Positions 1 to 10,001 of a stretch of DNA of 64,000 nt are shown here, piece after piece. Every line of letters begins with the position of its first letter. Position 1 is the stretch's first letter. The position numbers were made by a program, and so were the translations under genes. The stretch comes from Sodiomyces alkalinus F11. Lineage: Eukaryota; Ascomycota; Sordariomycetes; Glomerellales; Plectosphaerellaceae. The stretch spans positions 4,846,677 to 4,910,676 of the forward strand of contig NW_021167079.1 in NCBI RefSeq assembly GCF_003711515.1. Direction: 5' to 3'. A model generated the notes under the pieces. It saw only the letters and a list, made by a program, of their open reading frames with translations. It did not search any database and was not told where the DNA came from.

Positions 1-374
1 GGATACTCCGTAAATTGTTGATGTCCGCTGGTTGGTGACGATCGCCGTGGCTGAGATTGGCTCCCGTGGCTGACTAACGTACCAAACGGCTCCATAAGGT
101 ACCTTAGTGGTGTCAGGGGTTCCTCAGGTACAGGCTTTGCAAGGTACGTAGGTACCTCGGTTCTTGACTCGTGGGGCTGCCTGTCATGGTGGGGTTCTCC
201 CAGCGTGGTGTCATTTGCCCTGCCATCCATGTCTGCATTTGTTTGCGCTCAGACTTGTGATAATAACTTCCGACTCGCAAAATCCGGCCCTTACTGTTTG
301 CTCGCTCTCGTTTTCATCCCACCACCCACTCCATCTCTTCGGTCGCTCCTGGAAAGCCTCAGCACCCTGCCACC
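1..374. other. Intergenic, promoter side of the HD-domain gene
   Basis: No coding signal is convincing here. It contains several GGTACC / TAAGGTACC-type motifs (about 97-107 and 140-157), part of a window-wide pattern described in the findings. It is presumably the upstream and 5' UTR region of the following gene. Confidence 0.5.
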
Positions 375-1432
375 ATGTCTCCCCCTCCCAGCGCTGCGGA
401 TGGCGCAGGCGGTTGCTCTAAAGCCGACGACCAGGTAGACATCAACAGTGCGTGACCATTTACTCAGTCCTTTCCCTCCTCACCCCGTACGCGATCGCGC
501 TTGAACTGCCCTGACGCGTCTTTTACTTTTATTCCGCAGATCTCGGTTACGTCAAGACGCCCCAAGTCGACGGTCCATGGACCATTGAGAAAGTGGTCGC
601 TTCCATCTCTGACGATGCGCCGCCATCCTCTTCGGGGACCAGCTCGCCCTTGCCCTTCTTCCATATGCTCGAACGCCTAAAAACAACCAAGCGCGAAGGA
701 TGGCGCCGCTTTGGCATCGACAGGTATATCCCATTCCCACCGAGCCCCGGGGCACCGGGCGAGCATGCCTCCACCACGATCTTTTGGCGACTGTAGCTTA
801 CCTGTACAATTTCTTTTCTTTTCTTTTTTTCTTCTTTTCGTTACAGGGGAGAATCCATCGCCGACCACATGTACCGCATGTCCCTCCTCACCTTCTTCGC
901 CCCGCCCGCCCTGGCGCCCCGTCTGGACCTCAACCGGTGCATGAAGATGTGCCTGGTACACGACATGGCCGAGTCGCTCGTCGGCGACATCACGCCCGTC
1001 GACGGCGTGCCCAAGCCGGAGAAGAACCGCCGCGAGGCCGACACCATGGACTATCTCACCCGGGAACTGCTGGGGAACGTGTACGGCGGGCTCGCGGGGG
1101 CGGAGATCCGCGCCATTTGGCAGGAGTACGAGGACAGCGAGACGCTCGAGAGCCGGTTCGTCCACGACATAGACAAGATGGAGCTGCTTTTGCAGATGCT
1201 CGAGTACGAGAAGCGGGCCCGCGGCAGGCTCGACCTGGGCGAGTTTGCCTACGTCGCTACCAAGTTCTCGCTGCCGGAGACGAAGGAATGGGCCGATGCG
1301 TTGCTCAAGGAGAGGGAGAAATTCTGGGGGTCCGTGGAGCATGTCCACGGAGAGGCGGGCGTTGAGGGAGGGGTGAAGCGCGACACCAGGGAAAGGCAGG
1401 ACGAGTATTACTCCAAGGGAGTGAACGAGTGA
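375..1432 (+). CDS. HD-domain 5'-deoxynucleotidase, HDDC2/Ygk1 family
   Basis: Three exons fit (375-447, 540-723, 847-1432), giving 280 aa. Both introns have GT..AG ends and split codons cleanly, restoring the family blocks NLGY and RGESIADHMYRM. The metal-binding HD pattern is visible: His in ADHMYRM, His-Asp in LVHDMAES, and a later Asp in VHDIDKMELLL, with the family-typical GDITPVDGVPKPEK segment after the HD. Members of this family dephosphorylate 5'-deoxyribonucleoside monophosphates in the cytosol; the role here is inferred from family membership. The start at 375 has a good context (CACCATG). The N-terminal ~60 residues are low-conservation and Ser/Pro-rich. The C-terminal ~30 residues are charged and beyond the usual domain end. 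Confidence 0.9.
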
Positions 1433-2662
1433 ACGAACAGTGATTCAACGTCTTGCGAGGGGAGGAGGGGGCGATGATTGCGTCGCAGCATGTATGAAGA
1501 ATATGATTTGACACTGCATCGGGCCGGGACACGGGCGTAATAAACTGGGCGCAGGGCGTCCTACGACGGCATTTTATGAGCGACAGGACGACTCCATTGG
1601 GTCCTTTCTCTTTTTTTTTTCCTTTATTATTATTTGTTTCGCTGACAAACCTTTTTTTTTTTAAGGCAATTACCGCCATGGTCCTATCCATTAACCGTCA
1701 CTTTCTCTCTCCCTCCCCCCTCTCTTTCTTGACAACCAACCAGACTTCTTCCTCTCCTTACTCCAACTTCCGACTTGCGGCAGAGGGCGGACTTGGCCGA
1801 AACATCGAGACACCCGAGGACCAAGCCTCAACTCGCAACCATGCCTATCTGGTGCTTCCCGTCTTGCCCTCCCGTCATTACTGCAAGAGTTCATATCTTC
1901 CGGCTCTCATAGCGGCCTCTCTGCTCACCCTCTGGTGGCTGAATCAACCGTAGGTGACACGCTGATAGACAGCGGAATACTGCATGAGCACCCGGATGGC
2001 CCAGGAGCCTACTGCTATCATGTCGGCTTTTCCCGGCGGGATCACAAGTTCACAACATGCGTCGAAACGATGGGGGCGGTTCGAAAGGATAACCACATCC
2101 GAAATGCCGCAAGACGGCTCTTGATCTAGGTCGAGTGGGCCAGTTTACTTGGTGATCTGGTTTCTAGATCCCCGGTATGCTTTCATGTGATGTGGCTCGG
2201 TAATGGCTGGAAACGGGCTGTTGCGACATGGGGTCGGTTTGTCTCTGCAAGTCGTCGACCATACGTATGTTCCAACTACACAGGCGCATGTGGGATCTTA
2301 TGGCAAGTTGAGGGGAAAGAGGAGTAGGTATATTAGACTAAGGAGTATCTGGTGCCCGACCACGTCCGGAGAAGAAAATCAAAAAGGCAAGGAGCGCAGC
2401 GCGTGCATGCCCGTTCATTCGTCTCAGGTCTTCCCATGTTCCATCGCCTATTCTTGAGACTGCTCCCTCAATAGTAACTAAACTAACCTCTGCACTTTGT
2501 GAAGTTTCCCGTCTAACCCGCTTCGTGTTTTGGCGATTCAATCTGGGAGCTGCAATCCTCATCGTGGTGTCATGAAAGCCCTGAGTGATCGTAGAGAGTG
2601 TGCAGTGTAGGCGAACTTTGAACGGCTGGGTGAGGAAGGGAACAAGAAGAAATGCCCCCCCT
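1433..2662. other. Intergenic, no supported gene
   Basis: About 1.2 kb with pyrimidine-rich tracts (1600-1660, 1700-1760). Short open frames exist on both strands, but none has recognisable domains, splice structure or codon use like the neighbours. It separates the 3' ends of two convergently oriented genes. Confidence 0.5.
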
Positions 2663-2902
2663 CTAATGGTCATTGTCGCAGTGGTACTGGTTGAGGCTAC
2701 CACAGTTCTTATCACCGTGGGAGTGGCACTTGAAGCTATTGGGCTTGATTCCTTTGGAGCAGCAAAACTGGCAGCCGCCGATGGGCGAACAGTTGCTGGG
2801 CGCAACACAGCCGAGGGCCGTGTTGGGAGCGAGCAGCGAGGGATGGGCTGTGGCATGAAGAGCCAGGGCGGTTATGGTCAGGAACAGCTTGGTGGAAACC
2901 AT
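2663..2902 (-). CDS. Small cysteine-rich secreted protein (8 Cys)
   Basis: Single exon, 79 aa. The N-terminus (MVSTKLFLTITALALHATA) is a clear signal peptide with probable cleavage after ATA or AHP. The mature part of about 60 residues has eight cysteines spaced C-x5-C-x5-C-x2-CC-x10-C-x7-C-x7-C, enough for four disulfides, and ends in a His/Asp-rich tail. The size, signal peptide and cysteine density match the general class of fungal small secreted cysteine-rich proteins, which includes effectors and antimicrobial peptides. I do not recognise a named family and assign no function. It stands alone, flanked by long intergenic DNA on both sides. Confidence 0.75.
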   Translation of the reverse strand: MVSTKLFLTITALALHATAHPSLLAPNTALGCVAPSNCSPIGGCQFCCSKGIKPNSFKCHSHGDKNCGSLNQYHCDNDH

Positions 2903-4117
2903 CTTGTTTGGAAAGGGAGAAGCAAAAGTTGTATGACTGAAATCGGGAAGGGCGTTAAACTGGTTGTATCAGGGGTGAATGTCTAGGATTTTCGAAAGGG
3001 AAATGCATTCATTCGTGTCTAGGAGCCAGGAGATTAATGGACCTTTTTATAACCACCGTCTATCTCTTGTGGATCTTTATATTGAACACTTTTACTTTGC
3101 CTCTGTCCTTCTGTCCCTCTGTCCCTCTGTCCCTCTGTCCCTCTGTCCCTCTGTCCCTCTTCCCTGTTGTCACCCCGCAGCTGTTGACTCGATTCGGAAG
3201 CTCGATTCCTACTTTCAGTCGACTAAAGGGCCAGATTCCGGTTGTTCGACGGCACAAGCAAACAATAGGCCCCTCGGGATGTCCTGGGAAGTTTCATCGT
3301 AACTTCCCCCCGGATAGGATGGGTATTACGTGCCGCAGACGGTATTTAGAATGTGAGCTTCAACTTCGAGCGGTATGACCAAGACAACTTGAGTATGACC
3401 AGAGGCAAACATCCTGTTATCTAGGTCGAGGCAACCTCTTGGCAGACGGCAGACGGCAGAAGGAACAGAGAATGGACGTCAAAGTCACAGGAGGATAGAA
3501 CGCAGGAAGGAGAGTAGTTGATCACACGGCTCAACTAGAGGGCAAAGACTGCCTATGAAAGGGATGTGATGAAAGTCGGCCCGGACCATGAGGGTGTTTG
3601 AGATATCGGCAGGCGCACAAGTCACAACCATCGATGCTTTTCTGGTCGAAGCGAAGACTTGAAGGTGGCTGGCCAACGTTTCAAAGGATTTATTACAGGC
3701 CAAAAACGAAAGATGCTGGGGGCACCGCTTGGGGAGAAATAGCCAGACTGGAGCTTCATCATGGTTGTTGGTTGAGATTCAGAGTGAAGGACGAGAAGGA
3801 GGTGTTGTGTTAGTTAGTTCTATCACCACGCACATCAACATTCATTTTTCGGAAGGACCAAGAAGAATAACAAGCTAGGCACCTTCCCTACTTGGAGAAG
3901 AGCAGAGCCAGTCTTATAGCCCTACCAAAAAAGCAAGGAAGGAGCGTCAGCAGCTATTATACGACGACTCTTCTCGGCAGGGCGAGTGAAATTTCCACAA
4001 CTTCCAACTTCCAACTTCCAACTCTCAGCCCGCAACTCCCAACAAGCAAACACCGAGGAGAAGCTCACATCACCACATTTGACAAACGTACCAACCTCAA
4101 GAGGTCAACCGCCCACG
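2903..4117. other. Intergenic, divergent promoter region with simple repeats
   Basis: This lies between the minus-strand cysteine-rich gene and the plus-strand GPI-protein gene, so it should hold both promoters. It carries an 8-bp tandem repeat (3111-3160), a short GGCAGAC tandem near 3440-3462 and a CTTCCAA tandem near 4000-4023 in the likely 5' UTR of the downstream gene. No gene is supported. Confidence 0.5.
3111..3160. repeat. Tandem octamer repeat (CTGTCCCT)n
   Basis: About six perfect head-to-tail copies of CTGTCCCT are read directly from the sequence. It is noncoding, lying upstream of the small cysteine-rich gene on its 5' side. Confidence 0.95.
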
Positions 4118-5149
4118 ATGGAAATCCTCGTCACGGTATTTCTTCTTCTCGTGGGACTGGCCTTACCAGCTGCGGCGTTTCCAGAGGGAAGCCCCGTTGC
4201 AACTCCTTCGCAGCCGGGTGACAATTGCACGTAAGCCTTTGACTCTTGAGTCCCCTCTGAAATTCCACCTGTTTTCTTCTTTTCTTCCCCCTTCCCTTCA
4301 GAGGCTTGTGACTGTGTATCCTGGCTGACTGATATCTGGGCGATTATGACCAGTTGGTACGAGGATCACTGGGACTGCGAGCGCGCCGGCGCCTGCTCGA
4401 CCGTTACCGTCACGCAGCTGGGTATTGATGCCACCGTCACCGACTACGATGGGTTCATGAACTCGATGAACAGCGCCTACTCAACTTCGGGCATTTCTTT
4501 CAGCGGTGAACATGTCTTCATCTTCACGTCGCTGTACACGTACTCGGGTGGTAGCTTTACGGGCTACGGGGTGTACGACTCGCAGGCCCTGACCCAGGCC
4601 GGATACAACGTCATCACCGAGGTGCATACCACCACTACCTGCCCGACGAGCTACACGCTGCCGCCGTCGCCCACGGGGTCCATCTGTAGCCCTCATGGAG
4701 ACCACTGTGAGTTTTTCTTCCCCGCTTTTTTCTTTCTTTTTTTTCTTCTTTCTTCCTTTTCTCTCCCACTGCAAGTGAGCATCCCACATTATCTGACCGC
4801 ATAAAATGCAACAGGGCACTGCGACGCAACCCCTGTCCCCGAGCACACCTCTCTCCCGAGCGAGGACGAGGAATGTGAGGCCCACGACGACCACTGGCAC
4901 TGCCCTCCCGGCGTTGAAGAGCCACCGTACCCTCCTGGTGGCGAAATGGGCGGCAACGAAGATGCCGATGGCGACGGGGACGAGGACGAGGATGAAGAGG
5001 ATGAACCCGGGACTTCCCAGGGACCCCAACCGGGCCAACCCACGACGGACATAGTCGAGGAGGGCGGAGCTGCGGGGCTGGGAGTCATGGCCAAGCCGAT
5101 CTTCGCTGCGGTCCTGGTCCCTGCCGTCATCTTTGGGCTCATCGGCTAA
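4118..5149 (+). CDS. Secreted GPI-anchored protein with DHWHC repeats
   Basis: Three exons (4118-4230, 4354-4706, 4815-5149) give 266 aa. The first exon encodes a signal peptide (MEILVTVFLLLVGLALPAAA). The middle part is a Thr/Ser/Tyr-rich extracellular region resembling ascomycete cell-surface glycoproteins. Splicing of exons 2 and 3 creates CSPHGDHWHC, and a second near-copy, CEAHDDHWHC, follows about 30 residues later; a looser third version (YEDHWDC) lies at the start of exon 2. An Asp/Glu-rich linker then leads to a hydrophobic C-terminal tail (KPIFAAVLVPAVIFGLIG), as in GPI-anchor signals. DHWHC motifs recur in ascomycete surface proteins of unknown function; metal binding by the Cys/His cluster is my inference. 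Confidence 0.8.
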
Positions 5150-5819
5150 TGTTGAAGGTTATTCAGGGTGAAAGGGACTGGCTCAGGAGTCAGGAGTCAA
5201 GTCGTCGTTGCTGGGGTAGTGGGTCCAAGGGATCCGATTCGGGGATCTTTGCACTAAAAAAAAGAAAAGAAAAAAACATAGTAATCATGGTTGCTTATCT
5301 TATCGAGAGCTCTATCTGCCCCATTCTTCAAGGTTCCCCACCCAGAGTACCCCTATCATACATAGGTATCATAGGTACCAATCTCCCAACGGGGGTACCT
5401 TGCTCGTGTAAGGTACTTTGTAGAAAAGAAAGTCTTGTTTACCTACTCGGTAATAAGGTACCTTATGTTTGTTGGCGGGCCGGGCCACTTGGAAAGCTCC
5501 CTCCAAACCTTCGTAACGATCACGGTATCACCAGCTTCGGATTCGTCGATACATCGCAGCCTGACCATTTTTCATCTTTATCCCAGTTCTTACAACGTCA
5601 AACTTTGGATATCCAAGGTGTTATCCCTCACCGCATTTTCAAGCTAGCTATGGTCGCTCCCTGCATCTGTTGTTGACAGCTCGGAGCGGTCAAGCGATCC
5701 CAAAAAATCACCATCACCATCACCTTCACCTTCCTTCACCACCAAAGCCACACCCGATCGTCGCTTCTAATCCCCAAAAGTCATCCCAGGTTTTGAGCAC
5801 AATAAGCGCAAGCGCTACT
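5150..5819. other. Intergenic and 5' UTR of next gene
   Basis: Contains clustered GGTACC-type motifs (about 5363-5462) and a short A-rich tract (about 5255-5277). The reading frame of the next gene stays open upstream of 5820, but the only earlier initiators in that frame are non-ATG codons, so 5820 is taken as the start. Confidence 0.5.
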
Positions 5820-7526
5820 ATGACACGATCTTCGCACTACCAAATGCCGGGCGCATACTGGGACAGTCAAACGACCGGCGTCCACCCCGGCATCTTTCGA
5901 CCTCCCATCTCCTCCTCCTCTGCCGCCTCATCGATGCATCTCGTCCAGTCAGCCGCCAGCCTCGTATCCGAGAATGCATCGTCTGCCATGCAAGCCAAGC
6001 GAAAACGAGACCGAAAAGAGTCGTCACGCGAACATACACCGTTGCAGGAGTGGTCCGACGCCAACATGAACATGAACATAGACAGTCTAGGCAGTCACAC
6101 ACCCCACCTCGACACTCCTGGGGCGGGAAGACGAGAACGAGCCATCTCGGGCCGCTACACTCTTGCTGGCCAGCTTGAGACCCCAGGAGGCGGCGGCGGC
6201 GGCGGCGGCCTCGAGGACAGTCTGTATTCCGACAGCGACTACCGGAGGGCTCTTGGATCCAAGAGACCTTTCGCCGAAGCCGAGTCGCCTGCAAACGGCC
6301 ACCCGCACTTGCTGGTCAAACCTGACCACCAGGCGGGATCGAACGAAGGCTGGAGCAAGCTTGCTTTCAATACCATCGGTGGTGTTGTGGGGAAGTTCTG
6401 GGAGTTTTGCAAGACCGGCGCCTTCAAGGGGTTCTACGCCGGTGGTGGAAAGGGATACGCGCTGAATGATCATAATACTATCAACAGCAACGGTCAACAG
6501 GCCGTCCCGACATGGGATTCGCGAACAGCCAACGGAGCGAATATGCAGGCGGTCCAGAACACAGATGGATACTTCCCTTCGTTCAATCCCTCCTCCGTCA
6601 CCGATCATACCGTTCCGGGCGGATTCCCGCAGTCCGACTACGCACCCTACAGCCCCGAGTGCTTCGAAAACACGACGCCCGAGTCGACGCCATCACAGCC
6701 GGCCGCGAAGCGCAGACAGCTCGACGAAGGCGACGAGTTGCGGCGGAACTGGATCGTGGTCGACGAACCGACGTCAACCCGGAAGAAGAACAATCCGCGA
6801 CCCATCTCGCGAATGTCGGCCCGCACCACCCCTTCGCGAAACTCTCGACCTTCCATAAATACAGGCCGACGCATCAGCGTCCCCGTCTCCCGGCTCAGTT
6901 CGAGCGCGGCGGCCGCCGCCGCCGCCTCGCCCCGCCGAACGGCGCACGCGAACCACAACCGCATCTCCCACGCCGGCTCCCCCGGCCTCAGCCCCCGCGA
7001 ACCAGCCAGCTTTGCCAGCTTTTCCGGCGCCCGGCTCTCCTTCTCGAGACCGTCGTCCCCGGGACCGCTCTCCCCCAGCCGCATCCCCGTGCCGTCGCGT
7101 CCCGCCGGCAGCGGCAACGGCAGCGGCAACAGCAACGGCAACGGCAGGAGCAGCCTGGGCCCCAATCCGTTCGCGCGGCCGTCGAGCTCGGCGGACTCGT
7201 ACCATCCCCGCAACGGGAGTAGCGATGCTGCTGCTGCTGGCGCCCCCCATTTTACCCACCGACGGACGCAGAGCGGCGCCTCGGCGGCGACCTCGCGGGC
7301 GCCGCCGAAGCCGCGTGAGGAGGGCATCCTCCAGGACAGCCCGCGTCTGACGCCCGAGGCGAAGAAGTTGGCGGCGAAACGGAGGCGGGAGGAGCAGAAT
7401 GCGGATATGCGGATGAACGATTTCAATACACGGCTCCAGGAGATGATCCGACAGGGGAAGGAAGCGCTGGGGACGAAGATTGAGGTGGCTGGGGATGCTG
7501 GGGGGTGGGAATCCGAGGATGACTGA
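5820..7526 (+). CDS. Conserved ascomycete hypothetical protein, largely disordered
   Basis: Single exon, 568 aa from the first ATG (context ACTATG). Most of the sequence is Ser/Pro/Arg/Gly-rich and should be disordered, with Gly-rich (about residues 124-130), Ala-rich (360s) and Gly/Asn/Ser-rich (420s-440s) runs. The one ordered-looking block is around residues 175-215 (GWSKLAFNTIGGVVGKFWEF followed by a KTGAFKGFYAGGG-type stretch), which I recognise as conserved among filamentous ascomycetes without a known function. A basic patch (KRKRDRK) near residue 60 may be a nuclear localisation signal. The C-terminus has a charged, probably helical segment beginning TPEAKKLAAKRRREEQ. No catalytic motif is visible. 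Confidence 0.85.
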   Translation: MTRSSHYQMPGAYWDSQTTGVHPGIFRPPISSSSAASSMHLVQSAASLVSENASSAMQAKRKRDRKESSREHTPLQEWSDANMNMNIDSLGSHTPHLDTPGAGRRERAISGRYTLAGQLETPGGGGGGGGLEDSLYSDSDYRRALGSKRPFAEAESPANGHPHLLVKPDHQAGSNEGWSKLAFNTIGGVVGKFWEFCKTGAFKGFYAGGGKGYALNDHNTINSNGQQAVPTWDSRTANGANMQAVQNTDGYFPSFNPSSVTDHTVPGGFPQSDYAPYSPECFENTTPESTPSQPAAKRRQLDEGDELRRNWIVVDEPTSTRKKNNPRPISRMSARTTPSRNSRPSINTGRRISVPVSRLSSSAAAAAAASPRRTAHANHNRISHAGSPGLSPREPASFASFSGARLSFSRPSSPGPLSPSRIPVPSRPAGSGNGSGNSNGNGRSSLGPNPFARPSSSADSYHPRNGSSDAAAAGAPHFTHRRTQSGASAATSRAPPKPREEGILQDSPRLTPEAKKLAAKRRREEQNADMRMNDFNTRLQEMIRQGKEALGTKIEVAGDAGGWESEDD

Positions 7527-8143
7527 GGGGGAGTTTCATTTTATTTTTTTTCCCCCTTCTTCTTCACTTCATGCCCTGTCTCTTTCTTCATAATGTCTCC
7601 CTCTTTTCTTTCCGGACCAGGCGGGAAATTGTCTTTTCTCTCAACGGCCTGGAGTTTGGCGCCGCGTGTTGACCATCTACTGAGTACGGATGGGAGACTT
7701 GGAACGTTATGACGGGGGGCGACACTCGACGCCGGGATCAACGCCCCATGATTTTACATCTTCTTCTACTTCACTTCTTCTACTTCACTTCTTCCATGTC
7801 TGATATCCCTGACTCTCTGGCTTACATGGGCGGACATTGTGGATTTTCGTCGCTTGAGATACCTAGTCTTTTTTTAGAGTGATGTTATTCCGACTGGCGT
7901 CCCGATGCCGACAGCTATTAGCTATTCTACCTGACTACCATCCTGTCCCTTTCTATAAGGTAATGAAAGAATACGCTGGATTAATGGATCAGACCCGGCT
8001 GCTTGCTATTGCTACACTTATACGCAAGCCAACATCTTCTGCCATATTTTGGGTACACTACGTGTACTTCCACTGATTGTATGGTACGTCCCCACTCGTA
8101 TCATTTACCCCTGAGTTGACATGCACCAAAGACATCACCATCC

Positions 8144-8178
<35 letters not shown>

Positions 8179-10001
8179 CATTACGCGCATGCAGGCCTAA
8201 AGCTATGGCGCGGCGCCTATCGCCCTAAGGGCTAAAGGCTTTTTTTTTTTTTTTTTTGATTCATTACGCGCATGCAGGCCTAAAGCTATGGCGCGGCGCC
8301 TATCGCCCTAAGGGCTAAAGGCTATCAGAAGCTAGGTACAGTAAAATAGAGCGTACTAAACAAAGGAAATCCTCCGTAACAATCTGCCTAATAAAACCTA
8401 ATAGGTGAAAAACCAAAGCAAAATAACTAGACCGCAGGAATCGTGGTTTGCGCCCTGTACCACTCTGCCGAGGCTATTTTAGAAGCTAAAAGGTAGGCCT
8501 GTAAGGCCTGTATTCACCATCCCCTATTCCGACTTAGACAACAATGTGTGCATGTGGTCATGGCAATAAACAAAAAAAAATGAATAGAGGACCAGGGAAT
8601 TATACCGGTACACTCTGACTGGTACGAAGCAGACAACAAGCAACGTCCTTCGGTCGGCAATTCCCTCTCTTCTTAAGATGTCGTAACAAGCGTTTTCCAA
8701 CTCTTGACTGTCCATCTCGGCATGCCAAAGCCGGCTTAGCACTCTGATCTCCGTGCGGTTAACATGCCCGGGGCACCAATAGAAACATTGAACCGTCCGG
8801 TGGATGCTTGCCTTTGCCCTCAACTGTTTCTTGGCTCGAGTGGAAGGGGTCGGGACCGTCGGGTGATGCATGATGTATGCCAAGACAGCAGGACGGTTCG
8901 GTTCGTCTTCCCCCATGTCAGCGCCTATGATTCTCGAAGTATCTCCAGGAAGAAAAAGGTCGAATGGACGAGAGACTCCAGTCATTTGTGCACCAACTGC
9001 CGAACACATTGAGAGACCAACGAGAAGCGACCGCGCTCCGGCTCCACCGGATCCAGGCATGTTTTCATGCCTCTCAGTGTGACGCTGTCTCAAAACTCTC
9101 AGTGCTGTCTTCTAAGTTCTGCCGGGGGCTCCGGGCTGGAAACTCATTGGGAAGGGCTCGTCAGTCCGCTTAACTATGTCTAGGATATTCCTTCACCGGC
9201 TTGCGAAGTCCTTGTCTCAACCTTGAAAATATCCCCCTATATGCCCCCCCCCCGCAGTTTCAGTGAGTCCACCATCTAGGAAGCCCGGCCTTGGAGTCTT
9301 GGACGGTTGGACGGTTGGACTTTTGTTTGCAAAAGCACGTCACTATCGTCACGCACCACGACTCGAGTCACTCGACATTTAACACCATGATCTGCTTCTC
9401 AGTGGCGCGAGTATGGACTCTGGTGGAGACCTCGGGTGGTCTATGGCCGGGAGAGGACTGGGCCCAGAGGGGACCTACACTACATACAGCTCCTTCAAGT
9501 GTAAAGGTAAGTGTAGTCTGGCTGCAGCCTGCAGGCGACAACCCGTCCTGGGGAAATACCAATATCCCTCCTGGATTAACCAACTGCAGGCCGGAAGAAT
9601 ATTGGGGGGTAAACGGAGAGAGCTCCGGCCTCCAAGGTCTCTCCAGGATTTGGATCTTCGTCGTTCATACGGACTGCAACACATCGGCATTTTCGCCGAA
9701 AGGAAGGTAGTTGTTGACTCTCGGTGAGAATCTATTCAGGGAAGATCAGGGAATGATCCTCAGTCATTATTTCCTTGCGTGGAAGTGAGCTTGGTTGCAT
9801 GTGTCTTACTTATACCCAAGATGAACCCTTCTGGATTTCTTCTTTCCCCCTTCACCTCGGCGCTCTGTTTTTTGGTGACGACGAATCGACGATCATCCGG
9901 CTCTTTTGAAGTCCTCCTTGCATGTGCACTTCCTTCCTTTGCGCCCACCTTCCCGTCACCGACTCACTCACCACACTTCTAATACCCTTCATAACTCTAC
10001 C
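7527..10001. other. Gene-poor interval with retroposon-like remnant
   Basis: About 2.5 kb with no confident gene. The part from 8140 to 8520 is AT-rich, rich in TA dinucleotides and contains the duplicated poly(T)-linked sequence annotated separately. A minus-strand open frame at roughly 8524-9060 begins with a signal-peptide-like stretch (RSLLVGLSMCSAVGAQ), but the rest has no recognisable domain. A plus-strand frame at 9413-9727 is also unrecognised. The last few hundred bases are the promoter of the MFS gene. Confidence 0.5.
8147..8323 (-). repeat. Two tandem 65-bp copies, each followed by poly(A) on the minus strand
   Basis: The 65-bp segments at 8176-8240 and 8259-8323 are identical. 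Each is immediately preceded on the plus strand by a T run (about 28 T ending at 8174, and 17 T at 8241-8257). Read on the minus strand, each copy ends in a poly(A) tail. This is the structure expected of the 3' ends of LINE- or SINE-type retroposons. The copy at higher coordinates continues into AT-rich sequence up to about 8520, whereas the other is cut to 65 bp, as 5'-truncated insertions are. The element class is inferred. Confidence 0.75.

Noticed and set aside
677..1348. Long minus-strand open frame opposite the HD-domain gene
   Set aside because: It is an antisense shadow: the plus strand has the conserved HD motifs and splice sites, and the reverse frame has no recognisable domain.
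9413..9727. Plus-strand open frame of about 100 codons
   Set aside because: No domain, signal or plausible exon partners; it lies in the promoter side of the MFS gene.
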